Shown piece by piece: positions 17,314-25,333 of a stretch of 64,000 bases of DNA (position 1 is the stretch's first letter; each line of letters opens with the position of its first letter). Made by a program: the position numbers and the translations under genes. The DNA is from Massilia sp. Root418. GTDB taxonomy: Bacteria > Pseudomonadota > Gammaproteobacteria > Burkholderiales > Burkholderiaceae_D. The notes beneath the pieces were generated by a model that was not told the DNA's origin, searched no databases, and saw nothing but the letters and a program-made list of their open reading frames with translations. The stretch lies in the NCBI RefSeq assembly GCF_001425265.1, contig NZ_LMEC01000020.1:706707-770706 (forward strand). Reading direction: 5' to 3'.

Positions 17314-17996
17314 AAAAACTGTTAGCCATGATTCCGCTGCTGGCCGCCACCCAGGCGCATGCGAGCGTGATGACGATTTCGCTGAACGACATCGGCACCT
17401 TTGCCGCGCTCAGGAACAGCAATACCGCCAGCACGTACGCGGGCACCGGCTACCTGGGCATGTACAGCAACGCCTGGGGGCACGTCCTGGGCGTGGAGCG
17501 CAGCAATTTGAGCCGTACCGTCATGCAGGTCGATATCGGCGCGCTGGCGGGGAAGACGATTTCCAGCGCGGTGTTGTCGTTTGAGCTCAGGGAGGGTGAA
17601 ACCGCGTCGCAGAATGGCACGCTGGTGGGGTTCGATGCGGACGCCAATGCGGGCAAGCTGGCGTTCAGCTGGAATGCGCCGGGCGCCAATTACGGGTCGG
17701 TGGTGTCCACGCTGGCGGGACGGGCGGTTAGCTATTTCGATGTCACTGGCTTGCTGAGGGCGAGCCTGGCGGCGCAGGATAGCTGGTTTGGGATGCACTT
17801 GAGAGGGTCCACGCTGGCGCAGTGGACGGTGGCGAACAACGGGGGCTATGCGGCGGACCGGGCGGGTGTGGTCTTGACGGTGGATTATCGCGATGCGGCT
17901 GGTTTGCCGGAGCCGGGGGGGCTGTTGCTGATGGGGGCGGGACTGGCGGCGTTGGTTTTGCTGCGGCTGCGGCGGGTTACGCGGCTGCGCCGCTAA
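17310..17996 (+). CDS. PEP-CTERM sorted exported protein, last gene of the aga operon
   Basis: A 228-residue exported protein with signal peptide MKKLLAMIPLLAATQAHAS. It ends in a textbook PEP-CTERM tail: LPEPGGLLLMGAGLAALVLL followed by RLRR basic residues, recognised and cleaved by an exosortase. The middle is a beta-rich region (VDIGALAGKTISSAVLSFEL, SYFDVTGLLRASL) resembling the DNRLRE-type beta-sandwich also seen at the C-terminus of the PL8 lyase. That similarity is my reading by eye. ATGA overlap with the porter places it in the operon, so it is probably coexpressed with catabolic genes. A surface-exposed polysaccharide-binding role is plausible but unproven. Confidence 0.8.
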   Translation: MKKLLAMIPLLAATQAHASVMTISLNDIGTFAALRNSNTASTYAGTGYLGMYSNAWGHVLGVERSNLSRTVMQVDIGALAGKTISSAVLSFELREGETASQNGTLVGFDADANAGKLAFSWNAPGANYGSVVSTLAGRAVSYFDVTGLLRASLAAQDSWFGMHLRGSTLAQWTVANNGGYAADRAGVVLTVDYRDAAGLPEPGGLLLMGAGLAALVLLRLRRVTRLRR

Positions 17997-18025
17997 CCCG
18001 CCCTACGGATCGCTGCTGTTCGGCG

Positions 18026-18060
18026 AAAAAAAACCCGCCCCGGCGAGACGCTGGGACGGG
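18026..18060 (-). terminator. Rho-independent terminator of the PL8 gene
   Basis: Read on the minus strand, CCCGTCCC pairs with GGGGCGGG (one G-U) around an 11-base loop and is followed by eight T residues. It lies 28 bp past the PL8 stop in the convergent gap with the PEP-CTERM gene. Confidence 0.85.
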
Positions 18061-18088
18061 CGAAGGGTTGCTCGGACTACTTCATGAA

Positions 18089-21031
18089 TTACTGGTACGT
18101 GATTACCAGCGTGGGACGGTAGTTCGCGTTCCCATTCTCCTTGGTCGCATATTCCACCGATGATGCGCTGCCGTAATTGGCGGCGCCTTCCACTTTCAGC
18201 GACAGCACTTTGCTGCCGCCCATTGCGCTACCGGCAGCCGCCGTCACGTCCATCTCAATCGGCGTGCCTGCCGCAGGCACTTCCCAGCTCCCCAACAGGG
18301 CGCCGTTGGCCGGCATGCTGTTCCACGTTACCGCGCCTTCGGTCCAGTTGCTGTCTGCGGCCTGGTAAAGATTGTGCGTCACGCCGGCCATGCCCACCGA
18401 AGTCGGCGTCAGTTTCAGCTTGGCGCTGGTGACCGTACCGGTGATGGCCGACAGATCGAATTTCAACAGGGCCTTGCGCGTATAGCTGACCGTCTCCTGC
18501 TTGACCGCCATGGTCGCAGCGGCGCCGTAGTTGGTGCCGGCGTAGCTGCCGTCGCGCGCATACGCATCCGCAGCAGGCGCCAGCGCCGTCTTGTTGGTCA
18601 GTGCGAACTTCGCCTTGAAGGATTTGCCCAGCGAGCCGTTGACGCTGACCGCCAGCTTGATGGTGGCGCCGCCCGGATTGAGGAAGGCAATGGCGTCGTC
18701 CTTGCTGACCAGGTTACCGCTGCGGTTCAGCTCCAGGTTGATCAGGCCCGTATTGAGCTGGGTCGGATCGGCCACCGCCAGTTCCAGCTCGCCGCCGGCC
18801 TGCCGCAGCGTGACCACGGAGCGCTTGTCGCTGGTCAGGTAAGGCTGGCCCGCCACGTTGACGGTCTTCGATGCGTCGAACCAGTACACCACGCCCGTCA
18901 CGCCCTGTGCATTGTCGCGCACCGCCGTGGCGGTGGTGGAGCGCTCGATCACGCTGATGGGATTGGCGGCGGCAAAGGCGGCGGTTTCCCCGGCGCTGCG
19001 GTTGGGCAGGAGGATGTAGGTGTAGGCCGCGTTCACCGGATTGGCGCCGTGGTTCAGCGCCAGGCTCAGGAAGTTGTTGCTGACCGTGGCCGTGCTGCCG
19101 CCGTCATTGATATTGCGCCAGGCGCCGTTGCGGGTTTCGCGCAGCGCTGCCACGGCAGGCAGGTCCGGGAAGACATAACCGATATCGGAGCCGTAGGACG
19201 TATTCCCGGCCAGGTGGGCCCACCTGGTGGCCGGCATGGCCTCGGTCCAGCCCAGCGTAGCAGGCTTGGTGTTGGCCGCGTCGTTGACGGTTAGCTGATT
19301 GTCGCCCGCCCCGTTCAGCAGGCGGTTTTCCACGATGGTTTCCACCGGCACGCCGTCGGTGCTGGTAATGCCGCTACCGACTGCGACGATGCGGTCGCCA
19401 AACATGAACCAGGCCTTCTTGCCCGACAGGGTGCTGGCCGTCGTATTGGTCAGCGCGAACTCCATGGCCGCCGTGGCGAATTCGCGGTTCAGTTCCGCGC
19501 CGCCAATGGCGTTCTTGGTATTCCCGTAGTGCTTCCATGCCACCGGCGTGCCGCCGCTGCGGTCCGTGGTGGTGCCGGGCAGACGCCGCAAGTCGACCGT
19601 GGGCCAGAAGGTGTTCGCGTACTGGGTCTGGTCGGCGTTATAGAGCTGGGTCATGCCGATGCCGGTCCACCAGCCGTTCTTGTTTTCGCCATTGCCGAAT
19701 TCAAAGGCGCTGATACGCTTGGAGAACATCGACAAGGCGAAGGCATAGCCGTCGCGGCGCGACACGGCGCGATCGGCCGACGGGAAGACGCGCGTTTCGC
19801 TGTCCTCCGGCGCAGAGGGAATGCTGGCATCGTTCAGGATGGCTTTGATGAGGGCGATGTCGAACACTGCCACCCCGGAGCCGTACTGCGGCGTGAAGTA
19901 GCTCTCGCCGAAACTGCCGTCGCGTTCCACCCAGCCTTTGATCACGGATTTCAATTGAAGCGCCTGCGCTGCCGGCAGGACCTGGGCCAGTTCCGCCAGG
20001 GCGCTGATGGTGGCGCGGCCGCTAAGGTGGTCCGACGTGCCCTCGCGTGAGATGCTGCGGCCACGCTGATTGTCCATCATGGCGCCGTCGAAGATGAAAG
20101 GACGATAGGCGTTCATCGCCCAGTCGTAGGGATTGAGGTAATTCGGGTCCGCGCTGATGGACCAGGGACTATCGTTCAGCAGGTAATACAGTTTGCTGAT
20201 ATCGGCCAGCAGCACCGTGCCGTATGCGCCCACGTAAGGCGTGTGCGTGTGCTGGATAAAGCTGCCGTCGGTGTAGTAGCCATCGCCGGTGGTCACGTAG
20301 GCCAGCGCTGCGGGTATCGCATCGCGTCCGGCAGCGATCTTGGCGCCGCTCTTGCCCAGTATGCCGCGCATCACCGCGCCGAGCGCCTTGTCCAGGCGAT
20401 TGGCGCCTACTTCCTCGATGGCGTTGGCGGCGATGGAACCATCCATGCCGGCGCGCCTGGTAGGATCGGGCGCGTAATGGTCGATGGAAGCGATGCAGGC
20501 GGCGATGCGCTCCGGCGACATCAGGCTGTAGTTCGCCATCATGAAGTTGTTCAGATTGGCCGGAACGCCGATCTGCCAGTCCCACCAGTTGTCATAGCCG
20601 GTGCCCGTGGCGGAGTAGCCGTTGGCAAGCAGCCAATCCAGGCCCTCCAGCGCCGCTTGCAGCACATCGGCGTTTTGATAGTAAGGCGAAGCGGCGGATT
20701 TGTAGGCCGCCATCAGCGTGCCAAGGCGCGACACGCTGGCAGTGACACTGGCCGACACTGCGCCCAACGGCAGATCGGGCCACAGCGCGGCGCGGTTGGA
20801 CGCCAGGTTCATCGTGCTCCAGTACTGCGTAGCGGCGGCGCTGCTGCCGGCCGCCTGCATGGCCACGTCTGGATCATCGGGCGCGAGAGCGGGCGCGCTC
20901 GCGCTGCGGTTCAACCACTTGGTCCGCATGTCGTCGTACACATCGGCGCGGGCCGGGGCGGCACTCAGGCCGGCGTGCAATAGCAGTGCCAGCAACAAGC
21001 CCCGGCGCGGCGGGCGAAAAGCGAGATTCAT
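18089..21031 (-). CDS. Polysaccharide lyase family 8 (chondroitin/hyaluronan lyase) with C-terminal DNRLRE module
   Basis: A 980-residue secreted lyase that cleaves chondroitin and/or hyaluronan by beta-elimination to 4,5-unsaturated disaccharides. The ATG at 21031 follows TTGGAG and opens a signal peptide ending near APARA. The alpha-toroid contains the PL8 active-site segments: DNWWDWQIGVPANLNNFMM (Asn), DGSFIQHTHTPYVGAYG (His and Tyr) and REGTSDHLSGR (Arg). Central and C-terminal beta-sandwiches follow. About the last 165 residues (from PAADAYARDGSYAG, with RKALLKFDLSAI) form an extra DNRLRE-like domain not part of the PL8 core, probably for glycan or surface binding. Upstream lies the palindrome at 21073. 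It generates the substrate for the GH88/GH105 genes. Confidence 0.92.
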   Translation of the reverse strand: MNLAFRPPRRGLLLALLLHAGLSAAPARADVYDDMRTKWLNRSASAPALAPDDPDVAMQAAGSSAAATQYWSTMNLASNRAALWPDLPLGAVSASVTASVSRLGTLMAAYKSAASPYYQNADVLQAALEGLDWLLANGYSATGTGYDNWWDWQIGVPANLNNFMMANYSLMSPERIAACIASIDHYAPDPTRRAGMDGSIAANAIEEVGANRLDKALGAVMRGILGKSGAKIAAGRDAIPAALAYVTTGDGYYTDGSFIQHTHTPYVGAYGTVLLADISKLYYLLNDSPWSISADPNYLNPYDWAMNAYRPFIFDGAMMDNQRGRSISREGTSDHLSGRATISALAELAQVLPAAQALQLKSVIKGWVERDGSFGESYFTPQYGSGVAVFDIALIKAILNDASIPSAPEDSETRVFPSADRAVSRRDGYAFALSMFSKRISAFEFGNGENKNGWWTGIGMTQLYNADQTQYANTFWPTVDLRRLPGTTTDRSGGTPVAWKHYGNTKNAIGGAELNREFATAAMEFALTNTTASTLSGKKAWFMFGDRIVAVGSGITSTDGVPVETIVENRLLNGAGDNQLTVNDAANTKPATLGWTEAMPATRWAHLAGNTSYGSDIGYVFPDLPAVAALRETRNGAWRNINDGGSTATVSNNFLSLALNHGANPVNAAYTYILLPNRSAGETAAFAAANPISVIERSTTATAVRDNAQGVTGVVYWFDASKTVNVAGQPYLTSDKRSVVTLRQAGGELELAVADPTQLNTGLINLELNRSGNLVSKDDAIAFLNPGGATIKLAVSVNGSLGKSFKAKFALTNKTALAPAADAYARDGSYAGTNYGAAATMAVKQETVSYTRKALLKFDLSAITGTVTSAKLKLTPTSVGMAGVTHNLYQAADSNWTEGAVTWNSMPANGALLGSWEVPAAGTPIEMDVTAAAGSAMGGSKVLSLKVEGAANYGSASSVEYATKENGNANYRPTLVITYQ

Positions 21032-21072
21032 TGGGGTTCTCCAATTTGTACGCAACCAGGATTATTTTTATA

Positions 21073-21086
21073 GGTTAACGTTATCA
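21073..21086. promoter_or_regulatory. Candidate LacI operator upstream of the PL8 lyase
   Basis: GGTTAACGTTATCA matches the locus palindrome at 12 of 14 positions and lies 41 bp upstream of the lyase start, between PL8 and the divergent ppk2. Confidence 0.6.
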
Positions 21087-21215
21087 CCCTTACGCCACAA
21101 TGCGCAATCGAAACCCGTGCACCGTTTGTCCGCCACAACAACCGGCAGTCACGGGCATGTCACATCGGCTGCCTATACTCGGGCGACTATCATCAAGCGA
21201 CTGCATACTGCCACT

Positions 21216-22133
21216 ATGGACATCCAACTGAGAGACCTCTCCGCCCGCGTACACAAGGACATCGTCGACAGCTACGACGAGGAACTGGAACTGGAGCTGG
21301 ACGACCGCGACCTCGATTCCGACACCCTGCTGCCGCGCCATGGCCGCAGCGAGGAAGAGAAAGAAGCGCGCCGCGTCTACTTCCGCGAACTGTTCCGCAT
21401 GCAGGCCGAGCTGGTCAAGCTGCAGGACTGGGTGGTGCACACGGGCCACAAGGTGGTGATCCTGTTCGAAGGCCGCGATGCCGCCGGCAAGGGCGGCGTG
21501 ATCAAGCGCATCGTGCAGCGCCTGAATCCGCGCGTGTGCCGCGTGGCTGCACTGCCAGCCCCCAACGACCGGGAACGCACGCAGTGGTATTTCCAGCGCT
21601 ACGTGGCGCACCTGCCGGCCGCTGGCGAAATCGTGCTGTTCGACCGCAGCTGGTACAACCGCGCCGGCATCGAGCGCGTGATGGATTTCTGCACCAACGA
21701 GCAGTATGAGGAGTTCTTCCAGTCGGTGCCGGAGTTCGAGCGCATGCTGGTGCGCTCCGGCATCCAGGTGATCAAGTACTGGTTCTCCATCTCGGACGAG
21801 GAACAGAACGCGCGCTTCCTGAGCCGCATCCACGATCCGCTCAAGCAGTGGAAACTCAGCCCGATGGATCTGGAATCGCGCCGCCGCTGGGAGGAATACA
21901 CCCGGGCCAAGGAGATCATGCTGGAGCGCACCCACATCGAAGAAGCAAAATGGTGGGTGGTGCAAGGCGTCGACAAGAAAAAAGCGCGCCTGAACTGCAT
22001 CCACCACTTGCTGCAGCAGATGCCCTACGTGGACGTCGAGCGGCCGCAGATCCAGCTGCCAGAGCGCGAATACAACGACGACTACGTGCGCCGCCCGGTG
22101 CCGCAGGAAATCCTGGTGCCGGAGTTCTACTAG
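21216..22133 (+). CDS. ppk2: Polyphosphate kinase 2
   Basis: A 305-residue cytoplasmic PPK2, which transfers phosphate between polyphosphate and nucleotides (mostly NDP to NTP). The Walker A motif FEGRDAAGKGGVIKR, the lid/Walker B region LFDRSWYNRAGIERVMDFC, and KYWFSISDEEQNARF are diagnostic. KQWKLSPMDLESRRRW and the C-terminal IHHLL helix complete the single PPK2 domain. The acidic N-terminal stretch (DEELELELDDRDLDSD) is a common extension. The ATG at 21216 matches the usual N-terminus of the family; the open frame extends back to 20718 through the lyase region without support. It is divergent from PL8 and not visibly part of either sugar system. Confidence 0.92.
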   Translation: MDIQLRDLSARVHKDIVDSYDEELELELDDRDLDSDTLLPRHGRSEEEKEARRVYFRELFRMQAELVKLQDWVVHTGHKVVILFEGRDAAGKGGVIKRIVQRLNPRVCRVAALPAPNDRERTQWYFQRYVAHLPAAGEIVLFDRSWYNRAGIERVMDFCTNEQYEEFFQSVPEFERMLVRSGIQVIKYWFSISDEEQNARFLSRIHDPLKQWKLSPMDLESRRRWEEYTRAKEIMLERTHIEEAKWWVVQGVDKKKARLNCIHHLLQQMPYVDVERPQIQLPEREYNDDYVRRPVPQEILVPEFY

Positions 22134-22269
22134 CTCGAATTCCACCAAGCCTGCGGGCGGATTTGCCGCAAAGCCGCGCGACGCGGCCGACCACGTGACG
22201 GTGGCATTGGCCGACACCGGCTCTTCGACGCCTTCGCGTCGGGCGGGAAGCCGGGCGTGAAAGCGGCAG

Positions 22270-22698
22270 CTAGTTGAAGCGCCCCGCCGTGCCGCCAAGG
22301 CTGTAGCGGCCCGCGCCCAGCAGCGCCACCGCAAGCGCGCCGGCCAGGAACATGCCCTGCAGTTCCAGCGCCCAGCCGCCGGTGTCGTTCCGCGTGAAAA
22401 TCTGGCCGGTATGGACCAGCAGCACCGCCACCACCATGTTTATGGCCACCACCAGCGCAGCCGGGCGGGTATAGATGCCCACCAATATCATCAGCGGCGC
22501 GAGCACTTCGCCTACGTACACCAGATAGCCTAGCGCGGGAGGCATGCCGGCCTTGGCCAGCATCCCCGCAATAAAGCCGATGCCGCCAGCAATCTTTGCG
22601 GCGCCATGGAATAGCAAAAGGATCGCCAAGGTAGCCCGCAAAAGCAGCTTCCCTGCGTCGTCCGTGCCGTTACGGCCAGTGGTTGTCGTTCCCATCAT
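22270..22698 (-). CDS. DoxX-family membrane protein
   Basis: A 142-residue protein with four hydrophobic helices. Family features include LLRATLAILLLFHGAAKI, the glycine-rich GFIAGMLAKAGMPPALGYLVYVGE and a C-terminal NDTGGWALELQGMFLAGALAVALLG. DoxX proteins are small inner-membrane proteins, some linked to thiosulfate:quinone oxidoreductase or redox stress, but most are uncharacterised. AAGGAG precedes the ATG pair at 22698/22695. No operon partner is seen: the next gene on this strand lies 293 bp upstream and is AT-rich with a different style. Confidence 0.85.
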   Translation of the reverse strand: MMGTTTTGRNGTDDAGKLLLRATLAILLLFHGAAKIAGGIGFIAGMLAKAGMPPALGYLVYVGEVLAPLMILVGIYTRPAALVVAINMVVAVLLVHTGQIFTRNDTGGWALELQGMFLAGALAVALLGAGRYSLGGTAGRFN

Positions 22699-22991
22699 CG
22701 TTCTCCTTCCTGGTTAAAGATGAGTGATGCATGAGAACGGAGCCTATCAGGGACTGCCGCAACGCGTCGCGATTAACGTCCTGCGTAGCCGACGATCTCA
22801 ACGACGATACGCAAAAAGGTAAAGAGCCTCAGCTGACCGGCGTCGTTTTTGACAGCGCAACTGTGGCTTCTATATCTGTATCCGGAGGAGCACGCCGTAC
22901 GCCTGGAAAAAGGGCCCAATTTTAGTCAGAAGCGGCATAACTGCGAAGGTCGGCTATCGCCCCAAAGCCATCCTTGCCAATGATTAAAAAT

Positions 22992-23738
22992 TTAAATTTC
23001 AGTACTGATGATTTTTTTCACTTCCTTGTACTCCATACACTTCGACAAAAAATTTTCACAAAAAGCAGAGTATTTGCTGCTGGCAGCGATCAATGTTTCG
23101 ATAGTTAGAATTGCATCTTTTAAGCTCCGAATACGAGCTGCCTTTTTTCGCTCTGTGTCCGCCGAATAATACTTCGCCAATCCTATTTGCAAGGAATTTC
23201 TAAAGCCAATTAGTTCGACTAGAATTTCTGAGCGAGGTTTCCAAACACGTAAAGAGTCCAAGCCACAAACTTCTATGGTGCGTTGAGCAATTTCAAAATT
23301 TTGCCCTACTATAGGTTTGATACTCAGCAAATCATATTCGAAATATTGAGAGGGAATCTGCTCGTATGGGTTGACGATAGGCTCGATCTCGGTATCATGG
23401 TTAGATTTCAAACTGTTGCACTGAGCACAAGCAGGTAGAAGGTTTTCCCATTCGAAGGCTCTTTGCGGATAGAGAGATTTGGGAGAAAAATGCTCAACTT
23501 GAACATACCCACCTTCGGAGGGAATACATTCGCAAAAAGCACACTTCCCGTTAGAGCTTTTTGTAAGTGCGATCTTAACTTCGTCATGGTGATAACCGAC
23601 TAGGAGGCGTCTTTTTTCCTCTTCAGGAATCAGCTTATAGGAACCATAACGTGCAATAGCAGCCGCGAGGCTGTCTCGCCAAACGGAGCCGTTATCAATT
23701 AGAACTTGTGGCTCTGGGGGACGGTTTAGCTTAATCAT
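22992..23738 (-). CDS. ptuB: Septu-like PtuB, HNH nuclease
   Basis: A 248-residue HNH nuclease. The zinc-finger-type HNH core is visible: CAFCECIP (CxxC), VEHFSPKSLYP (the H-containing strand), and NLLPACAQCNSLK (second CxxC plus N). This is the arrangement of the TIGR02646/PtuB group. It overlaps the ATPase gene by 8 bp (ATGATTAA) and is likely translated by coupling. In Septu systems the PtuA ATPase forms a complex that controls PtuB, which cleaves DNA on phage infection. Base composition is clearly more AT-rich than the flanking genes, consistent with horizontal acquisition. No reverse transcriptase is nearby, so it is not a retron-linked version. Confidence 0.85.
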   Translation of the reverse strand: MIKLNRPPEPQVLIDNGSVWRDSLAAAIARYGSYKLIPEEEKRRLLVGYHHDEVKIALTKSSNGKCAFCECIPSEGGYVQVEHFSPKSLYPQRAFEWENLLPACAQCNSLKSNHDTEIEPIVNPYEQIPSQYFEYDLLSIKPIVGQNFEIAQRTIEVCGLDSLRVWKPRSEILVELIGFRNSLQIGLAKYYSADTERKKAARIRSLKDAILTIETLIAASSKYSAFCENFLSKCMEYKEVKKIISTEI

Positions 23739-24987
23739 CTGCAGCAGCCTGCAACGTTGCGAGTCGCGCTGTCAATGCAACGATCACAGTATCATTCGGA
23801 TGACTAATTTGTTTTAAGGCCTCAATGGCGACTTGCAGTCCCTTTGCATTGCTTTGCTCTACCTGTTCCAATGCATTTGCGATTAGTCTTTCATGAAGCT
23901 TATTATCTAAACTTTTTACGTCCATGATTTCGGATAATATTTGATCTGTACTCCAACCCGCAAAAGATCTAACGTCAGGACGAAGTACTTTGCACTCATG
24001 TAGGTATCTACTGCTTGGCATCCTGATGACCTCTCCAGGATTCGCCGTCGATAGAAGATGAGGCGAATGCGTAGTAACAATAAATTGTAGATTGGGAAAA
24101 ATAGCTGCTAGGCCGGAACGAATATTAAATTGCCACTCAGGATGGAGGTGTACATCCAACTCGTCGATTAATACTGTACCGGTTGCGTTCTTTACAGATC
24201 GTGATCCTTCGACGTTCGTACCCTCAACCCAGATAAAAATGTTGGCGATAATGAGGAGAATGGCCTGGAAGCCAGCTGACAGCTCTTCAAGATAGCATTC
24301 TTTACCATATAGCTTAAAAATAGGTTCCAATTCGCGCTCAGTTCTTAAATATTGGAACTCGCTATCTAGTGGCCCAATCGAAGGGAGCATCATTATTAAA
24401 TGTTCCCAGTTCTGGGCTTCCTCTTTTGCCCAATCTTTATCGATTATGAAATAGCGATTAACCATCCACTGTTTTACATCTTGATCCCACTCTCCGTACA
24501 GGGATTTGACAGCTTGGTTCCGATAGTTAACCTTGTTTTTTTCTTGGTTATCCTCCCTCTTTAGACCGGCGATCTGACGATAGCTAATGCTACGTTGAGC
24601 TCCGATAAACAGCGGAACGAAATCAGGAATTTCTTCAGGTGCATTCGTTGGCGCGACTGCGTTGCGACCATCAATTTTTAATGGCCTGGACCACTGACGT
24701 ACCGTATTTTCACGGTAAGCCAATTTTGAAAAAGAATCAGGGCCTAATCCAACGCGAAAAAGCGCGTTGTTATAGGCAATGTCAGTCCAAAATTCTACGT
24801 CTTTACTGAATCGAGAATGTGTATGACCCTGAGTGGAAAAGCAATGTGAGATCGCGGTTAAAATCGAAGTTTTGCCACAGCCGTTGGGGCCTGCGATGAA
24901 ATTAAATTTATCGTTAAAATAAACATCTAGGCTATCAAATTGTCTGAAGCCTTTCATATGCACCGATTCTATTTTCTTCATCTTCAT
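23731..24987 (-). CDS. ptuA: Septu-like PtuA, ABC-type AAA ATPase
   Basis: A 418-residue ATPase of the OLD/RecF-like ABC class. Walker A is FIAGPNGCGKTSIL (about residues 31-44), the signature-like ELSAGFQAILLI lies midway, Walker B is TVLIDELDVHLHPEW and the H-loop is VTTHSPHLLST. There is no long coiled coil, fitting PtuA rather than Rad50. Paired with the overlapping HNH gene, this makes a two-gene Septu-type anti-phage module. The AT-rich coding sequence stands out from its neighbours. Start at 24987; ATG codons two apart (MKM) make the exact start uncertain. Other OLD-like ATPase-plus-nuclease systems (for example Gabija) are less likely because the partner is HNH, not UvrD. Confidence 0.85.
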   Translation of the reverse strand: MKMKKIESVHMKGFRQFDSLDVYFNDKFNFIAGPNGCGKTSILTAISHCFSTQGHTHSRFSKDVEFWTDIAYNNALFRVGLGPDSFSKLAYRENTVRQWSRPLKIDGRNAVAPTNAPEEIPDFVPLFIGAQRSISYRQIAGLKREDNQEKNKVNYRNQAVKSLYGEWDQDVKQWMVNRYFIIDKDWAKEEAQNWEHLIMMLPSIGPLDSEFQYLRTERELEPIFKLYGKECYLEELSAGFQAILLIIANIFIWVEGTNVEGSRSVKNATGTVLIDELDVHLHPEWQFNIRSGLAAIFPNLQFIVTTHSPHLLSTANPGEVIRMPSSRYLHECKVLRPDVRSFAGWSTDQILSEIMDVKSLDNKLHERLIANALEQVEQSNAKGLQVAIEALKQISHPNDTVIVALTARLATLQAAADD

Positions 24988-25333
24988 TTGATCATCTAAA
25001 AAACTTAAAAAAGTCAGTATTTTTTATCGGGTCTCTATCTTCAGAGGGATTCGAACGTCTGTTTGTGGCCGAACACGGCCATCAGAGAGCACAGGATAGC
25101 ATGTTGCCAAGACGAAATAGTCACCAACTGTCACGCCAGAGGCACGGGGCGGGTGTGGCGCAGGTGAACATAGGCTGCTAATCGTTCAGGCCGCCAAGTC
25201 CAGCCAGCGATTCGGTCGGCGGCATTCATCCCGCCGGCGCCGGCTTCCTCCCCGATTTGCGGGCATTCGTCGCATGGGCAAAAACACCCGCAGCGGAGCC
25301 GCTAGAATGGCGGGACAAAACACGAGGAATTTG
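24988..25333. other. AT-rich intergenic region with tRNA T-arm-like sequence
   Basis: This gap between ptuA and the histidine kinase has no credible gene. At 25047-25056, GGATTCGAAC is the complement of a tRNA T-loop (GTTCGAATCC) on the minus strand. The surrounding stem pairs poorly and no complete tRNA is present. It could be a relic of an integration site. Confidence 0.35.

Noticed and set aside
22731..22925. A 64-codon + frame between DoxX and ptuB
   Set aside because: No ribosome site at its start, no signal or motif, and mixed composition.
22992..24987. Retron-linked PtuAB (Ec78-like) system
   Set aside because: No reverse transcriptase or msr/msd-like RNA region is adjacent, so a plain Septu-type pair is the better reading.
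25040..25075. A functional tRNA gene
   Set aside because: Only the T-loop core is present; acceptor, D and anticodon arms are missing and the T-stem pairs poorly.
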